Assembly (NCBI RefSeq): GCF_002443255.2
Contig: NW_019211454.1
Coordinates: 32,284,061 to 32,348,060, forward strand
Reading direction: 5' to 3'
DNA from: Varroa destructor
Taxonomy: Eukaryota; Arthropoda; Arachnida; Mesostigmata; Varroidae
DNA: 64,000 bases
The position numbers and the translations under genes were made by a program. Shown piece after piece: positions 59,994 to 64,000 of this stretch (its first letter is position 1; each line of letters opens with the position of its first letter). The notes below the pieces were generated by a model, which saw only the letters and a program-made list of their open reading frames with translations, ran no database searches and was not told the DNA's origin.

Positions 59994-62900
59994 AATGGGG
60001 CATACTAGACAAATCTATACGTGCTACTACAGTATTATTGTTTTGCATAAAAAGAATCCGCTCCCGAAGCTAGTAGTTGTAATTAACTGAGATATTCCCT
60101 TTCAGTAGCTTTCAAGTTAGCTCTGAGTGGCTCTTTGTTGCATTAAAGCATCGCTGATCGCGCTTTTGCTAGCCACATAAACTGCCTAAATATTGTGTCC
60201 TATTCATTTTCCTATATAATAGGGTACGACAAAAGAATTGAGTTAGCTGAACTCGAACGACGATTTTCTACGTCGTGTAAGAGGCACCTCTCTTGGCCAC
60301 TGCTGAACATTACTTACGTTTAACTATGTAATTTCTCTGTTTATGGCTTCTTTTCAGGTAAATCTGTTTTGGAATACGCTTGCTTAGCCGTTACTCTTCC
60401 ATAAGAAAGCTCCTCAATCGCTTGAATCTGGATCGGGATATCCGATCCAGCATGTAATTATGGCATGGCGATCAAGTCCAATATTGTCATCGAACAAGCA
60501 TGCTACTTATTTTCGCTTGTCGTACCAACGGCCCCGGAGTCCTTTGAGATAGCGGGCTGCATTTATTATGGGCGACTAACTTCAAGCAACAATGCCCTTG
60601 ATGTTAACTACTTGTTCGACACCATTCGACTTCTCTCCAAGACGACGGCATTCCCTTGCCTGGTCCTTCTCCGGCTATCCGTAAGAGTGAACCATGCTCA
60701 GTACGCTTCAGGTGGCTTTTTCATTGATTAAATTTCCATAAGTAGACCTGGAATACACCGCAGGTATTTTCAACTGGTCTGGAGTCAATTCACGGAGCAC
60801 CCGTTTTTTTTTGCCTAATTCCCACATTTTCAGTATTTGAGCTATGGTCCTGTAATACATTACATATGGAATGCCCTATCCGAACATCAATATATACAGC
60901 TGAATACTCCACCATCTGATATTTCAGTCGTGGGTAAACGCTGACAAGTGTCTGCTTTACGTGCACTAAAAGGGCTTCCGCAAGTCGGTACAACGGATAT
61001 CATTAGCTGACTATACTGTCATAATTGTCGGATCAAGACCCAACTAGGCCTATCGCAATTCACGAGAAACGCCGATTTCACTAAATACTACTGATACAAA
61101 ATCAATGACAATTGCATCTCTAATAGCATAGAATAGTACCTAGTTATCAGCGAAGAGAGAATCAGATAAGATAAACAAACGATAGATAAAAACTGCCGTT
61201 GTTGCTTAGGTAGCAACCTAATGTAAAAACAACTTTAATTCTAGTTAATGGTTAATAATAATAATAGCTGCATGCTTTGACGATGTTCTTCAACTGCCGC
61301 TAAACGTGTCTAGCCTTTCGAGAAAATACTAGATTTTACTATATATTATAGTACAATATGGCGGGCAGTGAGTACGTACGTCATCAACGAAAAGCGGATG
61401 AGATACCGTCCATCAGTTCGCTGGTTGCACTTTTCTCTCGCGATCACTCTCTAGTTGACGTTGAGAGTTACATATTCATCAGTATCACGCTGCATAACAT
61501 CGCGCCAATAGAAGCTGCCCAGTCTTCTTTACAACTACTGGAGTCAGCGCCCGAACATCCGCAGGCATCCGTTGCTACTGTTATTTGGTTTACAACAGAA
61601 TGGAACGGTCATGGCGTGATAGCTACAATTTGCTCGCAGCCCCAGCTCGAACGCTTTACTTACTGTCGGCTCCGCCCCCCTCTGTCTCCCTCTCAGCACA
61701 GGTCACTTTTTGTACGGAAGTTCGGGGGTGAGATTACCTGCCCCGGGCAGTATAGACACCCTTGCAAACAGCCCTTGATCCTAAACTTCCTGGTGCCTCC
61801 TCCATAAGCGACCTCTACCACTCCCGCCGCAGCAGCCCCAGCAATTAGGACGAGGTAGCCGCAGTATTCGACGGCCTCAATGAATCCTGATAAACTGACA
61901 ACACGCACACATATGATATCTATTTATGTATATATCGCTAATTCGCGGGGGTTTGAACGTTCACGATGGTGTATCGAGAAGTGCCGCTCTTGTGTACATG
62001 CTTCTGTGGGCCGACGTAAGCGTGCGTTCGCGTGTATATTCACCAATAAAACAAGTAAAAACGACATTGGTAACTCGCACGAAAAGAGCGCCAAAGGATC
62101 AGGGACGACAGTCACGGAAAAAGGGAGGTGGCAGGTATCACAACAAGATGACACTTCGAAAAACGCACACGCTTAAAAATGAAACGATAAACGAACTCGA
62201 ATTTATACGAATGTGGAAGCCATAGGTAAGTAGGTCCACCATAGGGCAAAATAAGGAGCAAGCACCTGTTGCTGCGTTGCCATTTCTATAGCTCGTATAG
62301 CTTGCCGTCGTAACGGTGCGTTGTTTGTGTTGGATGGCCTTTGAAGTGCTTACGGCTAGAATTGGCTGACGTTCGCAGAATGTAACTCCAGACGAACTTA
62401 AGGAATGGTCTATGTCTAGCGGGTCGCTTCCTGTTCGACTAAGGTATAGGCACACCCACAGTTACTGACGAGAAATAAACGCGTGTAACAGAGACAGTCA
62501 CAGAAGATGAGCGTTGTTGTTACATGTTAGAAGCGCGAGTGACCGCAATCCTATATTTTGTCGTCTAATAGGAAAACTAGGTTGTGAGTCCAATATGTGA
62601 TGGAAAATGTGAAGTGTCTGAAATATATCTACGCTCACAATTTCGGCAATAGCCAATCGATACGAGACCCAGTCCGCCAACGGATGAAAAGACAAAAACA
62701 CTCACCTGTAAAGGAAAAAACGAAAGATATGATAACGATTAACGCTCGCGTGGGTCGTAATTGATATCCGTTATGTTCACACAAATTTGAAAAAGATAGT
62801 CCAATAAGACCAACTAACTGTTTAAGCTTTCACGAATTGCAGCAATTATTCACAAATCGAAAGCAAAGATGGACGCTACTGCGGGGATTTATTTCTCAAA

Positions 62901-64000
62901 AAACAAAAAAAGTTTCTCGGCATAAGTAATAAAGTAAGCTCGGCATTTCTTAATGACCAGAAGCGTACTTTTATGAAAAGTACATATCTTGCGAGTACTT
63001 ACTTCAGAATTAGACCATATTTCCAAGTAACAAATGAAGACTTTTGCAGGCTCGATATTGGCAGCCCTATCCTGAACTGGGTTTGTAGTTACATAGCAAA
63101 TATTCTATGTTGCTCGCAAGAGTATGTGCTCTTGGAGGGGTCATATCTTGACGTTCTTATATCTTGGTTTTGACTGGTTGGGGAATGTCCTGCTTATCGG
63201 TGTTTATCACAAACTGCACGCAGAAAGCCTCAAACTCCTTGGATTAGCGGATATCGTAACTAGGTCATATTCTGGTAATGGTACGATTATTCGGTTTCGT
63301 AGATGCTCCTTTGAACCTTCGTTGGCGGACGTAGGTGCGCCTCAAACAATAGTCTTTACCTAATAAAGGAATTCGTCTATAATATTTATCATCGTTTCTC
63401 CTTTACCTTTCGAGGTTAGATTCTATCCGAAGTAATCATTTTATTTGTACATTGAATATGTCTTTCACAGATCGATTTAGTAACGCGTGCCGCCAGCTGA
63501 GGGCGTACGGCACTGACTTATTCTAATTTCTACGTATTATATTGCTTATATTACATATAATATGAAGAACTCAATTTGTCTTTTAGCCATCTTCGTATGG
63601 ATTTTACAGCCCCCAATAAAATATAATGACAAGAATAATAAATAGTTTAGAAATCTTGGTTTACTCTATTTTGGAATGATTTTAGTGGGAAAATAAAATA
63701 GGTCCACGCTGGCGTCCAGGGACAGGTTATTCGAGAATAATATGAGGATAACGACTTAGTTTAGTAGTACATATTAATTTAAGCAATAGTTTTGATAGGA
63801 AACTACCTTCACGCTACGTCAACTACGAAGCTGTTTTAAACCTTTCTGCCACTAAAAACAGCCAATGCTCGTAGACTATTTGAGACAAGTAAAAATGGCT
63901 TTTTTTTCTGCTGTCCGTCTTTTCAATCCCGTAGTATCACTGTACCGCAGTTGTCTCTTTCTTTTCATTTCTACATACAGACAATTCAGAAATTGCCGTG

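Larger units (their letters stand above)
56217..64000. other. No supported gene
   Basis: AT-rich DNA with the AT palindrome at 57564-57595, small hairpins at 59342-59365 and 60428-60450, and the GATA-motif cluster at 59917-59993. Frames at 59076-59288, 60465-60731 and 61358-61807 read like protein but have no splice, domain or poly(A) support. A perfect donor (ATAG|GTAAGT, GT at 62226-62227) has stops in all frames upstream, so any exon ending there would be non-coding at its 3' end. Confidence 0.45.

Noticed and set aside
60465..60731. 88-residue ORF with hydrophobic composition
   Set aside because: As above; no supporting signal beyond openness.
61358..61807. 149-codon plus-strand ORF starting ATGGCGGGC
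   Set aside because: Good start context, but low-complexity Pro/Ser/Arg-rich end, an open antisense frame at the 3' part, and no other support.
61926..62225. 99-codon frame with a phosphatase-like string (HDGVSRSAALVYML) that ends exactly at a perfect donor
   Set aside because: The catalytic Cys and loop of the dual-specificity phosphatase signature are absent, no acceptor precedes it, and the frame ends in a stop at the donor.
62973..63363. Frames faintly resembling a non-LTR reverse transcriptase segment (LNWVCSYIAN)
   Set aside because: Only a short resemblance; no catalytic Asp motif or flanking element structure.

Overview
This looks like a stretch of nuclear DNA from an invertebrate animal, most likely an arthropod and possibly a mite or tick. 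GC content is moderate (about 40-45% by eye) and CpG is not depleted, which argues against a heavily methylated vertebrate genome. Microsatellites are frequent and short. There are no operon-like gene runs, no ribosome-binding-site pattern, and no rRNA, tRNA or CRISPR that I can recognise. The taxon is an inference from composition only; no diagnostic gene is present.

One coding region stands clearly above chance. On the minus strand, from position 1917 down to the left edge, 639 codons stay open without a stop. They begin with an ATG in good context and a signal peptide, and continue as a Ser/Thr-rich, almost cysteine-free chain with nine N-glycosylation sequons. It is the N-terminal part of a mucin-like secreted or cell-surface protein whose C-terminus lies outside the window.

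The other 62 kb behave like intergenic or long-intron DNA. Interior open frames reach only about 160-195 codons, and the longest sit in GC-rich or triplet-biased tracts, as expected by chance. A few open stretches also have a good splice acceptor or donor, a poly(A) signal, a signal peptide or a membrane helix. These are listed as low-confidence candidate exons (plus strand near 11.2, 35.2, 36.6, 42.8, 47.6 and 55.3 kb; minus strand near 15.4, 34.5 and 40.7 kb). I could not join them into a gene model and recognise no domain in any of them. A GC-rich tract at 31.2-32.1 kb that ends in a consensus splice donor, with stops in all frames, resembles a 5' untranslated exon.

The most striking non-coding signals are a perfect 42-bp palindrome with no spacer (24487-24528) inside a larger inverted repeat, a perfect 17-bp-arm hairpin with a 3-nt loop (11253-11289), a 32-bp AT palindrome (57564-57595), and five TGATAA hexamers within 77 bp (59917-59993) that look like a GATA-factor enhancer. 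I found no evidence of a new multi-gene system.
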